Counted from the first letter of the stretch, positions 21,409 through 35,551 are shown. The stretch: DNA of 64,000 nucleotides from Oscarella lobularis (GCF_947507565.1 NC_089181.1:2613614-2677613), one strand, 5' to 3'. Translations and numbers: made by a program. The notes: a model not told the origin generated them from the letters alone.

Positions 21409-23936
21409 ATGTCCGGAGAAGAGGAAGCAATGGTTACCGAGCCTACGACAACGCCCGCTGCAGCGGCAGCGGCGGAAGACGACGCCGAAGTCGAAGTCTT
21501 CGCCTTCCAAGCCGAAATCGCCCAGCTAATGAGCCTCATCATTAATACGTTCTACTCGAACAAGGAGATTTTCCTGCGCGAGCTCATATCGAACTCGTCC
21601 GACGTAAGAGAGAAAGAGCGGCGAACACGTGCTCGCGGAAAAAATGGCGTCGCCTTTTTTTCCCCCCCTCCCTAATCGATTCTCTTCGCAGGCGCTCGAC
21701 AAGATTCGCTATCAAAGTCTAACCGATCCGGCTCAACTCGATTCGGGTAAGGAACTGCACATTCAAATTATCCCGAGCAAAGAGGAAAACACGCTAACGA
21801 TCATCGACACGGGCGTCGGAATGACGAAAAGCGACATGGTGAATAATTTGGGAACGATCGCCAAATCGGGCACGAAAGCGTTCATGGAAGCATTGCAGGT
21901 AAAAACGTCACTTTAATTAATTAATTAACAATTAATTGTTTCAATCACGTGCTCCTCAAAGAACTTTCTAGTAGATACGCCCCTCTTACTATTTGCGCAT
22001 GCTCAAAAACGTAATTAAAATATTATTTATAGGCTGGCGCTGATATTTCTATGATTGGTCAATTCGGTGTCGGTTTCTATTCGTCGTATCTGATCGCCGA
22101 TCGAGTCCAAGTCATCTCCAAGCACAACGACGACGAGCAGTACGTGTGGGAATCTTCCGCCGGCGGTTCATTTACGATTTGTCCTGACACGGACGGCGAG
22201 CCACTCGGTCGTGGAACGAGAATCATTCTCTACATGAAAGAAGACCAGACGGAATACGTGGAGGAGCGACGAGTGCGAGAAGTCGTCAAGAAACACTCGC
22301 AATTCATAGGCTATCCCATCTCTCTTCAAGTAAGAATAAAAAACAATATATGATATGTATATAATTGAGTCTTTCTTTATAGGTTCAGAAGGAACGCGAT
22401 AAGGAGATAAGCGACGACGAAGAGGAAGAAGAAAAGAAAACCGACGGCGGCGACGACGAAGAAGCGAAGGACGAGAGCAAACCGAAAATCGAAGAAGTCG
22501 AAGATTCCGACGACGAAGACGCCGCCGGCGACAAGGACAAGAAGAAAAAGAAGAAGAAAATCAAGGAAAAATACACGGAAATGGAAGAACTGAACAAAAC
22601 GAAACCGCTCTGGACGCGCAATCCGAACGACATTAGCAAGGAGGACTACGGCGAGTTCTACAAAAGCCTGACGAACGACTGGGAAGATCATTTGGCCGTG
22701 AAGCACTTCTCCGTCGAAGGTCAGCTGGAATTTCGCGCACTTCTCTTCGTGCCGAAGCGCGCCCCGTTTGACTTGTTCGAGAACAAGAAGCAGAAGAATC
22801 GCATCAAGCTCTACGTTCGTCGCGTCTTCATCATGGACAATTGCGACGAATTGATGCCGGAGTGGCTCAACTTCATCAACGGCGTCGTCGACTCGGAGGA
22901 CCTGCCGCTCAACATTTCGCGCGAGACGCTCCAGCAGAGCAAAATTCTCAAAGTCATACGCAAGAATCTCGTCAAGAAGTGCCTCGAACTCTTCGCCGAA
23001 ATCGCCGAGGACAAGGAGAACTACAAGAAATTCTACGAGCAATTCTCGAAGAATCTCAAGCTGGGAATCCACGAGGACAGCGTCAATCGTACGAAAGTCG
23101 CCGAACTCCTTCGCTACTATTCGTCGGCGTCCGGCGACGACATGACGATGCTGAAGGATTACGTCGCTCGCATGAAGGAGAATCAAAAGGAAATCTATTT
23201 CATCACGGGCGAAAATCGCGAGCAAGTCGCCGCCTCGTCGTTCGTGGAACGCGTGAAAAAAGCGGGACTCGAGGTTCTCTACATGGTCGAGCCGATCGAC
23301 GAATACAGCGTTCAACAGCTGAAGGAATACGACGGAAAGAAGCTCGTCAGCGTGACGAAAGAGGGTCTCCAGTTGCCGGAGGACGACGACGCTAAGAAGA
23401 AATTCGAAGAGGACAAGGCAAAATTCGAGGGCCTATGCAGCGCGATGAAAGACATTCTCGATAAGAAAGTCGAAAAAGTCGTCGTGTCGCAGCGTCTCGT
23501 TCAGTCGCCGTGTTGCATCGTGACGAGCCAGTACGGCTGGACGGCGAACATGGAGCGAATCATGAAGGCGCAGGCGTTGCGCGACAACAGCACGCTCGGC
23601 TACATGGCGGCGAAAAAGCATCTCGAAATCAATCCCGATCATTCTATATTGAAGACGCTGAGGCAGAAAGTCGAGGCGGATAAGAACGATAAGAGTATCA
23701 AGGATCTCGTCATGTTGCTCTTCGAAACGTCGCTTCTTTCGTCCGGCTTCAGCTTGGAGGATCCGCAGAATCACGCGAGTCGCATTCATCGTATGATCAA
23801 GCTCGGTATCGGCGTTGAAGACGATGACGACGAGGAAGGCGCCGGCGGCGACGATGCCGGAGCGGGCGCGGAGGATTTGCCGCCGTTGGAAGGCGACGAG
23901 CAGGACGACGAATCGCGCATGGAAGAGGTCGACTAG
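21409..23936 (+). CDS. HSP90: Cytosolic heat-shock protein 90
   Basis: ATP-dependent chaperone dimer of the cytosol. The start at 21409 gives [12 protein letters not shown] and an Ala-rich leader. The N-terminal ATPase (GHKL) domain spans four exons: [73 protein letters not shown] and [17 protein letters not shown]. An acidic/Lys-rich linker ([23 protein letters not shown]) leads to the middle domain ([32 protein letters not shown]) and the C-terminal dimer domain ([19 protein letters not shown]). It ends MEEVD, the TPR-co-chaperone motif of cytosolic forms, with no KDEL, so it is not the ER form. Introns at 21604-21691, about 21899-22032 and 22330-22380. About 720 residues, complete. The last exon, about 1.5 kb, is intronless. 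An HSE lies just upstream. Confidence 0.97.
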
Positions 23937-24034
23937 AGTTGTTTGTTTGGTTTTTTTTTGTTGTCGTTACCCAATGACACAGCAGTAGCAGCAAAGGTTG
24001 TCTTTTTGTGTGCTTGTCTCGTGCATTTACGTTA

Positions 24035-25675
24035 TTAAAATCGCTTGACTTCTTGAAGCCACGGCGGGTTCTTCTTATGCGTTGGGTCGCTCGGGTCGAG
24101 GACACCGTCGCCTTTTAGAACGGCAATGCACTTCCAGTTTTCAAGATAATTTGCTGTAAGAAAAGGAGGTAGACATTTACTTTGGCAATGTCTCCGTTCT
24201 GACCTTTCCAGAGTCTCACGCAGCCGTCGTTGCCGGAAGACGCCAGCGTCGTGCCCGTCACGTTCCACTGTACGCGCCAGACTTGAGATGCGTGATCGTC
24301 GTCCAGCAATTGGTCAAATTGAGCCGGCTGCCTCACGTCTAACTTCGTTTGACCGCTTGGATCGGATCTAGGTAACGCCAATCAATCACTTTTCAAACGG
24401 TTGTCGTGCTAAATCTACCCGTTGAGTACAAGTTGGAATACTCGGATATCCTTTGATGCCACAGCTAGCATGTGATATTGTCTACACACAGGCTCAGAAA
24501 CGGAAATGTCTTCTACGTCTCTTGCCTTCCCAGGTTGGGCGCAAAAGCGACGCCATGTACCGGATCAGAGACACCCGGTAGAGCTTCTATTCTGTTCCAC
24601 TTCCTAACGACAAAAAAGAAGGATGCGCTTTGCCTAATTTAACTTCATGCTCTTCAACTTGCCTTGAAGATTCATTGTATTCGAATATGAGAACCTTGCC
24701 TAGAGTCGTCAAAGCGGTTTCATCGCTGCCAACAGCAATCATTGGAGGGTGAATCCTTTTATGAAAAAAGTCAAAAACAAGCCCCAGTCTCTATCCACCG
24801 GTTCTGACCGAGAGGGATTCCAAGAGATGCAGCTGCAACAGGCTTTGCAAACAATTTCATGCTAAAAGAATTCGTTTTTTTCTTGGGGAAATCAATTGAA
24901 TAGGCTTTCGGCACCATAAGGGACCACTGGCTCAAATTCATCACGTCCGGAGCCTCGTAAATTCTCACTGTTCCGTCAGCTGAACAAGTAGCCTAACAAG
25001 AAAAGTAAAACAATTGGATTCGCGACTAGCGACTATACAAGCATCAGTCCAAGGTGTTTGGGAGCAAATTTGACGTCAGTCACAGACGTTCGGCTATCAA
25101 CCAGAGATGCCTTCTTTGCCTATAGAAAGGGAGACAAGGTATTGACAGTACTTGCCCCTTGAGAGACATCTCTACCCAATGACTAGGTTCTGAATCAGAA
25201 GCTTTTGCATCAGAAACTGCATAAGAGGAAAGTGAGTCATTCTTTTTATTATTATTATTTGTTGACCTACTCTGTTCTTCCCAGACTGCAGCTGTTCGAT
25301 CAAATGAGCACGTGACCAATAGCTGCCCAAATTCCGGATGAGCCCAGTCAACTCTCCACACCGAGCCAGAGTGTGTCTAAAGTTAAAAATAAAATAAACC
25401 TAATTGAGTATTAATTAATTTAGCCTGTTTAATTAATTAGTGAACCTTCCAGTTTGCTGTGCAATGCCACTCGCCTTTCTTCAAATCCCAAACCTGGAAC
25501 GCTCTCAAAGTAAAGAGAGAGCTCGATTTCGTCTCTTTTTTCTTCTTGCCTTGACGCTCTGGTCGCTCGAGCACGTCGCCATGCGTCGCCCGTAGAAATC
25601 GTAAGCGACGTCGTGTATAATGTCCTTGTGATCGACGGGAATCACACGCGAATCGTAGTATTGCTGTTGCTGCAT
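24035..25675 (-). CDS. SEH1L: Nucleoporin SEH1 (WD-repeat)
   Basis: Beta-propeller subunit shared by the nuclear-pore Y complex and the GATOR2 complex that controls TORC1. The start at 25675 gives [20 protein letters not shown]. Conserved: [105 protein letters not shown], and at the end [20 protein letters not shown] and CVRLWK. An Asn/Ser-rich insertion (about 25200-25270) after VWEE replaces a short loop of human SEH1. The protein ends soon after the last WD repeat (WLQEVKRF) and lacks the long Ser-rich tail of the human form. Many short introns. It converges with HSP90 (98 bp) and diverges from PIEZO (86 bp). Confidence 0.93.
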
Positions 25676-25761
25676 CGTTTTCTTTAGGCAAACGCACGCT
25701 AGGCTACTCTCCGGGGAATTACTCTGGCCAGTTATCGTCACACGCCAATTCCACCGCCACA
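25676..25761. promoter_or_regulatory. 86-bp divergent promoter, SEH1L / PIEZO
   Basis: Start codons at 25675 (minus) and 25762 (plus) face apart across 86 bp. A ubiquitous nuclear-pore gene and a mechanosensor thus share a control region. No TATA box is seen; a CCAAT-like CCAATTCC lies at 25745. Confidence 0.5.
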
Positions 25762-28700
25762 ATGGAAACGACCGGACTCGAATTTTCCTTCTGGATACTC
25801 TATCGCCTGCTCTTTGGCAGCTGCCTCCTAGCGAGTGCGTGGCGAAAGAATACCAATACGAAGCGCGAAACTTGTTTCTGCCGTATTTCTGCAGGCGCAA
25901 TCGTACGCATCAACGCCATATCGGCCGTCTATCTTTTTCTCCTCCTCATCGGCGCGACACTTCCCGTACACGGCGGGAGAAGAAGTTCAAGTAGGCCCCA
26001 TGTGCAGACAGACCCACACGCACCAACTCTTTTCACTTTTCGCCTTCGCGTACAGGCCTGATAGTCGCCGCGACGGCGTTCGTCGTTTCGATCTGCGGTC
26101 TCGTCGGTCAGGCCTTCTTTCAGCTGGCTCGAGCAACAGGATACGAAAACGACTTGAGAGATTGTATGATCTATAGAACAATCTTCCAATTCATCGTTTG
26201 CACAGTACAGTAAAACACCTGTTCATACATATATGCGACGAAGTCGATAGTTTACATTAGAGTCATTTAGTCCTAAGAACTTGTAGAACAGTCATCCTCA
26301 CTCGTTCTATACTACTGTACTACTAGGTTCAAACACGCAGAGGACATGGCAGCAGATAGGACTCGTCGTGTGAGATTTTCACCCTCAAATCTGAAAACCC
26401 GCATCATTGTTTTCTCTCTCAGTATGACCGACTTTCGAGTGGAGGACTATTTGCGCTATCTACTTCCGGATTTTCTCGTTTTCGTCACGGCACTCGTCTG
26501 TCTCGTTCTTGCTCTGAAGCTGAAACGGCACTGGAACGGCGGCGACAATGACAACGAAACTGACAGCAGTCGTCTTCGTCGTCGTCGTCGTCATCATTCC
26601 GATAAACTTTCGCCTCGATGGATCAGGAATCATTTTTTCACTTTTGGCCTCTTTCTCGCTCTCATCTTTCTTCCGTCGATCATCACCGGAATCTATTTCG
26701 TTCTTCTCATGTCTATTGGGATTGTGTGGGCGATACGCATGACGTTTCCGAGCGCGTTGCGCGTCGTGAAATTATTCGTCGTTTTCTATTCGGCATTGCA
26801 CTTACTCTCCATTTACTTGTATCAATTCTACAGCCTCCAATTGACATTTGATCCGGACGATAAATGGACAAAGTAGGCATTTATAAATTATGTGCGCACG
26901 AGAATTTCGTTTCCAAAGCGGCGTTTCTTTCAGGTTTCTCGGCTATAGCGCCATCTCCAATGCGACGACGTGCAACGCGAACCGACCTTGGGAATTCACC
27001 TTTGGCTCCGATCTGTCGTGGCGAGATTTCGTCAATCCGGCCGGCGTGCTCTTTCTCTACTTCGTCTCGGCCTACGAAATACACTTTCTCGGCGAACACA
27101 CATTCACGCCCACGAATGACACCGAGGTAATAATGATAAATTATACACTCACGTGATTTAGAAAGATACGAGTGCCGGCTGCACGAGCAAGTCGCTATTA
27201 CCTTTGTGTAGACCGATTTTAGTTGGTGGACGAGTCCTAGGAGTCGTAGAAAGGGCTGGCGACGTTTTTTCCAAAGCGTACGTAGACGTTTGTTTGTTTG
27301 TTTGTCCGTTTGTGGTTTTTTTGGCCGAGCTAAACCATTCATTTTAACTAATTAGCACTAAATTTCTAATTTGTTTTGGCTAAACGAATTTTCTCTTTGT
27401 AGTTAGACAAGAACGTTGAGTCTACTGAGGTTTGTTCTTTTTTCTGTCTTTTCGCTTGCTTTTTCCACGAACTTTTATGCGATCTTTCTTTTTTTCTTGA
27501 AGCTGCTCGGAGCATCGTCTAGCGGCGAGGACGAAAGATCAGGAACGTATCGCTCTCTCCAGTCGCCAGCTACGAGCGTAGAAACGCCGCCAATCAACGA
27601 CGACACTCTCGACGGAACAAAGCAACAAAGCGCGGACAGTTCAAAAGACGACGTCATCGTCGCCGCCGCCGCCGCCGCCGCAAAAACGCCGACGACAGGA
27701 TGGAAAGACCAACTCCTGCTCTGGTGCAAAGACTTGATGGGCGTCATACGCTGGAACAGCTGGCATCTCACCGTCCTAGCAGCATTGGTAGAAAAGAAAA
27801 GAATCTCCCAATCTCTCCTCTTCCTAATCTCGTAATTCAGATCTGGAGCATCGTCTTTCTTTCGTGGACGACGTTGGTCTTACTCGTGTGGGCGTGCATC
27901 GTGTGGATGGTGAAGCAATCTCGCACTGTCTGCGTCTATTCCATGCCCGTTCTCATCATCTACACGATGTCGCTGACCGTCGGTCAGTACGTCTATTCGT
28001 TGCGTGGCATCGAAGACGTTCTCGACAATCATCCGTGGGAAGGATTCACGTCCGAACTGGCCTACTTGTTTCCCGTGCAGGTAGCAACTCTTTTCACTTG
28101 TAAAACGTGGCTCTACGTTACTTTTCCTAGATACTTTTCGAATGGATCTTTTTTCTTACCGTAAGAGAATTCGTCAAAGTCGAACAGGTAAAGAAAGACG
28201 GCGGCGTACCGGTGAAAATGAAATTCGAAACGCTGACTCGACACAGTATGTAGGAGAAAAACCTTCCCTTTCTCGATTTTTTTTCTCTCTCTCTCTTCGA
28301 ACAGTTCAACCGACGTCTCCGTCGCCGGCGAGAGACGCGCTGGCACGCGCGCTCGATCTCGTCTACGAATTCGTGAACGACTATTGGGTTCTCTTGTGCT
28401 ACGGCGCATTTCTTCTCGTCAGTCTCTCCTTCCACGTCTCTGCTATGCGCATCATCTACATGATCTTTTTTCTCCTTCTTCTCGCCTTGTATCAGGTAAG
28501 AACGAAGGAAGGGAAGAGCACCGTATTTTTTTGATTTTTTAATTTAGGCGTCGGAAAAAATGTACAACGGCGTCATTACGATTGTCTGGTGGATTGTTGC
28601 AATCTATTCTATTCTATTCGTCTTGATGTTGTATCTATTCCAAATTCCGGTCGTTTACGATTCGCTGTCCAACGCCACTTCTTCCGAAACGTAACGTCGA

Positions 28701-29982
28701 TATAGTAGTAGTCCACGTCTACTTTTCTCTAACCCCTCTAACTCTTTCATAGTCTTAAAGATATCGGTTTAGAAAAATACGAGACGGCGGAGCTTTTCGT
28801 TAGCATGTGGACGCCCGTCGTCGCGTTGATTGTCATCGCGCTGCAGCTCAAGTACTTTCACCGACCGGCGAAGGAGAAGCGAGCTGAGAAAATCGAAGAG
28901 GGTCGACAGAAACGACTCGAAGCGTACAAGTTGACGAAATCGCAGAGGTAGAACGAAGGCGAACGGGATCGTATTGTAGTAGCGAATATTCACCTTTTTT
29001 TTTTTTAAGTTTCGCAGATGTGACCGATAGCGAGGAACGGTCCCCCGGCGTCAACGTCAAGGACGACGATTCGATAAAAAAGACTTGTAGCGACTATTGG
29101 TGGCTTTTCTGGAAGACGATTCGAAGAACGTTCACGTGGCTGGCGAATCTCGTCTTTCGACTTCTCGAACTCCACTTGCCCAAAGGTCTTCTCATATCGA
29201 TTTTAGCCGTAGCTCTGAGCGAGGTAGTCCGTTTTTTCCCCCCCTAATATAATAAGCAACTATTGCTTTTTTAATTCTACTTTTTCTTCGAGGTGTCTGC
29301 TATTGAACTTTTCCCCGTCTTTCTTCTCTGCCTCTTCGTTCCGTGGCTGGGTCTTCCGAGACTTTTCTACTTTGTTATTATGGTGTGGACGTCGTTGACG
29401 ATACTGCTGAAAATGTTCTTCCAATTGCACGTCGTTCACACGGTCGATTTCGGCTTCACATTCAATTGCAGTGGCGAGGTAACAAAGCAGATCTTCCTCT
29501 TTTTTTTCTCTCTATCTGATCCAACGATAGAATATCAATCATGCTAACATGTCAACGGCAGTTGCTAAATGGATTGGTCTGGAGAAACTTGGCGTTCATC
29601 GCATTGGGAATTATATTGGTGTAAGAAAAGACGTATCTAGCGTTTCGATTGAACTGCATCTCTCTTTCTCTAGGGATACATTGTAATCGTTGTACTGATT
29701 GCCTTGTCCGTGACGATTTCTCGTCGTCAGGTGACGCGAATACATAACAGCAATCGACTCTAAAATTTAGAAATGTTTATTATAGGTTCACGTCAAGGAA
29801 ATTCAGAAAGAAAAGGGCGAAGAGGTTCTCAAAGACGGCTGTCTATTTCTCGACGTTCCGCGATGCGAAGTGGATCAGAACGTCGTCGCAGCGCTCAAGT
29901 ACGTTGACATCAATCATTTTTTCGAGCTCACCGGAATCTCCGTACGTCGCACAACGTTTCGTCGTAGCGTCGACGTCACATT

Positions 29983-30013
<31 letters not shown>

Positions 30014-33000
30014 AGATCTGTTTTCTTGCGACGGCTATCGTCATTGCGTGCCGCTCCGACGCCTACGCTCTCCTTTACGCCGTCTTCCTGGGAATTATGC
30101 TTCTGCTCGAGGCCTTGTCGCCGCGCGACGGGCGTAGCTCGATTTTGCGCTGTTTCTGGCCCATTTTTGTCGTCACGCTCGCCGTGGCGGTCTTTGTTCA
30201 ATACTCTCTTCTAGTCGGTCTTCCGAGTTCGCTGTGCTTTCTCGTATCAAACAGTACACATTTTCGACGACGGAGAATTATAAATGGGGCTCTACGTATA
30301 GTTTCTCTTAGATTATCCGTGGTATTCGGACGAAAGAACTCGCCAGCGTCTTCTCGTCTGGCTTTTCTTACCCATCGACTCTCAACCTGAGACGTCGCAG
30401 AACAAGTGGTTTATCATGGGTATGGGGCGCGTGATTGGTGAGCTAGTTCCGCTTTCAGTTTTTTTGTCGGCGCAGGCGATTTCGTTCTTTTGCTCCTCTA
30501 TTCGTGGCAATGGGATATCTTTCGTCGTCGTCGTCGAAAGAACGAAAAGTTGCGAAGTGGAACGAGTGAATCCACGTACGATATTCCTGACTTTACCCTG
30601 GGAAAACCAGAAGACAAGAAAAGAAAGTCAGTGCACGATTTTTTCGATTGTCCTTCTTTCTCTATTCTTTCTTCCATTGCAGATCCATTTTAGATGGAAC
30701 CAAGGTACTCCCTATTAATTAATTAATGATTCCATCTGCATTTTATCTCTTTAGCTTCTCCTTTTCAAATACTGGATCTGGGTGACAATGCTCGTCGTTT
30801 TCCTCGCCGGCGTCAGTCGCATCACCATCTTCTGCCTTGGCTACATTGTCGGCTGCTTCTACTTCCTCTGGCACGGTCAAGAGCAACTCCGCTTGCCTCG
30901 CGACCGACTCCTTCGACGGTTCAAGATATCCGCATTCAAAGTTTCCAAAAAAATCATTGATTTTTTTAGGTGGCGCGGGTTGCTCCTCTACAATTATATC
31001 GTCACTCTCATTCAAGCTGGCTTTCAGGTACTATATATATAAAAGACTTTGTTTTTTTGCTTACGTTTTTGGCAGCTATGGGCTTGCGTCTACGGCGACA
31101 CCGTTCCGCGTCCCTTTTCCTTGCTCTTTGAAGCCGTTTGTTTTCGTTCGCACTTTTATGAAAAATTTGGTTTAGGTAAGCACTTTCTTGTCTTGTAAGT
31201 TAGAAACGTCTGCTTATTGATTTTTTCGTATAGAATCGAAACAGTGCCCTGAAGACGTTCTGAACGACGGAACGGAAAATTGCTTTCACTTTATTAACGT
31301 CGGATTCGTCTACGACGTTCTCGTTTTCGGCTTCCTGCTCTTCCAGCTCCAGCTCTTTGCTAGTCCTTATTTTGAGCGGGTACGAGACGAAATGGACTGG
31401 TACGCCAAGAAGACGACGCGTCAGAGGCGAGCGAGAAGTACAACAAAAAATTGCGCATGTTAGATTTTTGCTCCTCTATTAGAGCCGCTATACTGGTCGA
31501 CCGGACGACGAGGGAGATACGAAGAGATCAAGAAGGAAAGGACAAGACCGAGAAGGAGAAATTGATGGAAAGGTTTTTTTCATATTTACGTCAGTTGCGT
31601 GGCCAACTTTGAGTAATCTTTTTAGTGCTGAAAAGTTGCAGAAGAAACTTTTTCGGAGGTTTGACCGAACTTTCGCAGAGACATAATTTCTTCTTCTCTC
31701 TCTAGTGCCCATAAACCGATGAAAGATCGTTTGATTGAATTTCACGAAAATTCTCAATTTCTCTACGGCGGAAGTAAGCATTTGTTTAATTAAATTTATA
31801 ATTGATTAATTCGATATATTTTCAGCTTCGCTTCCCGTGATTACTAGTCAAAGTGGCGACGGCGACGATGAAGACAAAGACAAAGACGGAGTCGAAAACT
31901 CCGACGGAAAGTCAGACGAAATCGAAATCGAAATTGACGACGACGACGAAGACGAAGACGAAGAGAAACAAGTGATGGAAAAGTCCAAAATGAGTGCGTC
32001 GAGCGAGCTCAGTTCCATCGAAAGTATCTGGCTCGCTCTCATGGAATCAGTAAACAGTCTCACCCTTTGGCTCAACCGAGCGTCGGCGAGCTACGTCTAC
32101 GTCTACGACGAACTCCGCAAAGCGCGACGCGAAGAAATTCAATGTCCCCTACGTCGTCAATCGTCGCTCCAGCGCATCGAACCGTTCACTGACGACGCTA
32201 TAGAAGAATGCGTCGCCCGTCCGCCGCCGCCGCTGTCGCCTTCGTCGTCGTCGTCATCGCCGCCGCGGCGTCGTCGAATCGACAGTAGTAATAGCAGCGG
32301 CTTTCTCGACAAACTCCTTCGTCGAGGCGACGACGACGACGACGACGACGAAGTTCGACGTGAAGTGATGCTGCGTAAGCGCCTCGGCAAAAGCGTTTTC
32401 TCGTGGACGAAACGCATCGTTCGTCTCGTGCGCGCCGTCTATTGGGCGTTCGTCGCGCGCACCGACCTCGTCTGCTATCTCGCCATGGTCGTCAATTTTA
32501 TCGTGACCGGTAGCGCTCTTTCGCTCATTCTGCCGCTGCTCGTCTTTCTCAGCGGTCTCCTGTCGAATCCGCGTCCGAGCAAAACGTTCTGGATCGTCGT
32601 CATCGTCTACACGGAAATCGTCGTCGTCGTTCGCTACGTCTTTCAATCCAAGTTGATTCCGCTCGTCGACTCGACGTTGGACATGCCGTATCGTTGGACG
32701 GAACTCGTCGGCGTGCAGCGCGTGAAGGATTTCACGACGAAAGCGATGGCCGATTTCGTCGTGCTGTGGATCGTTTCGTTTCACGTTGCCAAACTCCAAG
32801 TGCGAGCAAGGATGACATCTAAGAATTTTTTATTTTTTCTATTTTTTTACAGTTACACGGACTATGGCTTGGTCGTGGAGACAGAGAGGACGCGGTGGAG
32901 ACGGATGAGACACTTCCGTCGACGAGGAACGGTCGCGCCGACGGGGGAAAGACTCGCTGGTAAACGCAAATAGCGAATAGCCGAGAAAAACAATGCCGTG

Positions 33001-35352
33001 TGTCGTAGTGAGAGAATGCTTCGGTCTTTGGTGATGTTCTTCAAGGTGAATCATCGCGCAGGCACGGGCTCGCGCGACTACTATACCGTCATGGTATTCT
33101 TTGATATAATTTCCTACGTTATACTCGTCTTTGGCTGGTCGTCGTTTGGAGTGAGTCTACTGGGTTTCTCGCGAGATAGGCGACGATATTTGCCGTTTCT
33201 AGCAAGCGAGTAGCGACAACGTGGCGAGCTACTTCCAACAGAATTATATTCCTGGTCCGTTTTTGGCTATGCTGCTCACTCAATTCATTTCGTTGCTGAT
33301 CGACAGGTTTGTCAATATGCCACGTTCTTTTATCTATATCTATTGTTATAGAGCTCTCTACGTTCGCGGTTGGAATAGAGGAAAATGCATCTACAACATT
33401 CTGATCGTGATTCTGATACACGCCTGGGTGTTTCTCATTCTTCCCTTAGTCACAGACAGGTACTGTAACGCGACTATTATTCTCCTTGGGTTACTTGTAC
33501 GCCGGCGCCGCAGATCTTTCACAAATAATCCCGTAGTGCAAGTTTGGTATTTTTTCAAATGTCTTTACATGGCGTTATCCGCCGCGCAAGTCGCCGCCGG
33601 CTATCCGTGGCAGAGAAGCGACCACTGGTTGATGAACGTTCGAACGTATCCGACATTGAACGGCTGGTTGTTGCAAGGGTGAGAGAAGAAGACGCTTTCT
33701 CTAAACTCTCGTTTATTCTCGTGCGTCAGCGTGCTGTTGATTCCGTTTTTGACGGAATTGCGTGAGCTGATGGATTGGTGTTTCACGAAAACGACGCTCG
33801 ATATGACGATCTGGTTCAAAGTGCAGGACATATGGCACGAAGCATTTATCACGAAGAGTAGACGAAAACGGGAAAGCGTACGTAGTAGCAATGTCTTTTG
33901 GGGGGAGGAGGACGGTCATTTCGTTTTAGCGTTCTCCTCGCATTATTGGTCAAAAGAAGCCGAATTTGACCAAATTCTGTCTGGGAGGTATTTTTATCCT
34001 CTTCATCGTCGTCATCATCTGGTTTCCTCTACTTTTCATCTCTCTCATCAATTCGTCGAGCGTGCCCAATCGTCCCCGCGAGGTCAGCGTCGGCCTGTCA
34101 TTGGCCGGTTACCAGGTGAGACGACAGAAAGAGCTAGAAACTATAAGGACTCCTAATTTTTCGTCCCCTATAGCCTCTGTTCAGTTTTACCGCTCAACAA
34201 AACAATCTACGGACGGTGACGCAAGACGAGTATCGCTACTTCGACGTGAATCTCACGTCGAACGCGGTGAGGGAGAGAGAGGATCCGCAAACAAAAGACA
34301 CTAACGTTCTCGATTTCATTGTAGAATCAACGAGCATTTCTTGATCGCTACTCGAGCAGCGACGTCACTCGCGTTTACATACCGGGCAGCTCGTCGACGC
34401 TGTGGTCCATTACGCCGCCCGCGCGTCTCCGTCTTCAGGACACTTTGTATTCGAACGATAGCTTGAATTTGGAGTTTTCCTGGTCGATCACGCGAAGTCC
34501 GCCGACCGGCTTGACGTCTCGAACCGTCGCCGGCACGACTTCTTTGGTTCTCAACAGAAGCGTCGGCCAGCAGGAGATCAGAGACGGAATTGCCGGCGTG
34601 CTGAGCGGCACCGAATCATCTGTGTACGACGAGTAGACTTCGTAGAAAAGTAACGACGATTTCTTCTTTTCTAGGGTCATTCCTAAACTATTTCCTTCTC
34701 TCGTATCGGGTCCGGCTAATTCTCGATCCGAAGAAATTGCCGTTTTTAGGAACACGGAAGGTATCGCACGCGCGGAATGAACTCTCGTCGTCGTTGATTG
34801 AACTTTTCTCTGCCAGGTTTTCTCGTCAACGTGACCCTCTCACGAAACGAAGATTTGTTCTTCAACGGCAGCTTCTTGAAGGAGTGGTGGAACGTCAAAC
34901 AGAATTCGAGTTATTTCTTCAGGAACAGCACCGCTCTCGACGGCCTCGAAATTATCATTTTCAGCGAGCCAATTGCACCGCCCGAATTCTCCTTCTTGGG
35001 TGGCGTCACGTAAGTTCTCCCAAATGACGTCAGAAGAAGCGAAATTGTTATTTTTAGCGTACTTGGGCTTTACATTTCAATTGTTTTGGTCATTGGACAG
35101 TTTCTCAAGGGCTACTATCGAGGCATATCGCGTCGAATTATGTACGAAGACATGGAAGATCCGCAATCGGTCATGACTCTGTGTCGTCACATCTTCCTCG
35201 TTCGCGCACTCGCCGCAGATCCGAGCAACGACGACGCCACGTCTCGACGGTATCTACAGCTCGAGGAAATTCTCGTCGGCGAGCTCTTCGTTCTCTATCG
35301 TCTACCCGAAAAGCTTCTCCAAACGACGCGAATGAAGGAAAAATCCGACTGA
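25762..35352 (+). CDS. PIEZO: PIEZO mechanosensitive cation channel
   Basis: Very large trimeric channel opened by membrane tension, here about 2,300 residues in some 35-40 exons over 9.6 kb. The start gives [18 protein letters not shown], a first membrane helix as in other PIEZO proteins; the next exons read [20 protein letters not shown] and [20 protein letters not shown]. Dozens of hydrophobic helices follow in groups of four, split by acidic or Ser-rich cytosolic loops (poly-Asp at about 31930-31975, [12 protein letters not shown]-like at 32240, poly-Asp at 32330). C-terminal landmarks: FTFSAQQNN, the cap (extracellular) domain ([31 protein letters not shown]), the inner-helix region [20 protein letters not shown], and the [29 protein letters not shown] and [12 protein letters not shown]. 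The second intron-bounded step (about 26210-26423) joins VCTVH to [18 protein letters not shown] single gene copy is seen here. All typical ends are present, so it looks complete. Confidence 0.93.
29981..30013 (+). repeat. (TTTC)n microsatellite forming an acceptor tract
   Basis: About eight TTTC units run directly into the CTAG acceptor of a PIEZO intron ([14 protein letters not shown] junction) and serve as its polypyrimidine tract. Confidence 0.85.
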
Positions 35353-35551
35353 CACAGATAAGATGAAACGAGTTAATTTTTTCTTTCAACTAATCGTACA
35401 TCACAAACTCACTTAAATTCAATTAGCAGATTAAATCAAATTTCAGCTACGCGCGTGCGCAACGACGTAACAGGAAGCGGCCTCCTGTTTTCAGTCAGTC
35501 GTAGCCGGACCGTAGCCGCCGCGTGTTCTCACACTCTCTCGCGCGCGCACG

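Noticed and set aside
22377-23315. 312-codon open frame on the minus strand inside HSP90
   Set aside because: It is exactly opposite the HSP90 coding exon; such antisense frames follow from codon bias (few TTA, CTA, TCA codons). Its composition is the mirror of an acidic/Lys-rich protein and matches no family.
26346-26420. Separate gene start at [11 protein letters not shown] in front of a PIEZO exon
   Set aside because: The preceding PIEZO exons splice in frame past this ATG (VCTVH joined to MTDFRVED), and the acceptor TCTCTCAG lies after it, so it falls in an intron.
32254-32799. 181-codon minus-strand frame within PIEZO
   Set aside because: Mirror of the PIEZO exon; high Asp/Arg content follows from GTC and CGT codons on the other strand.
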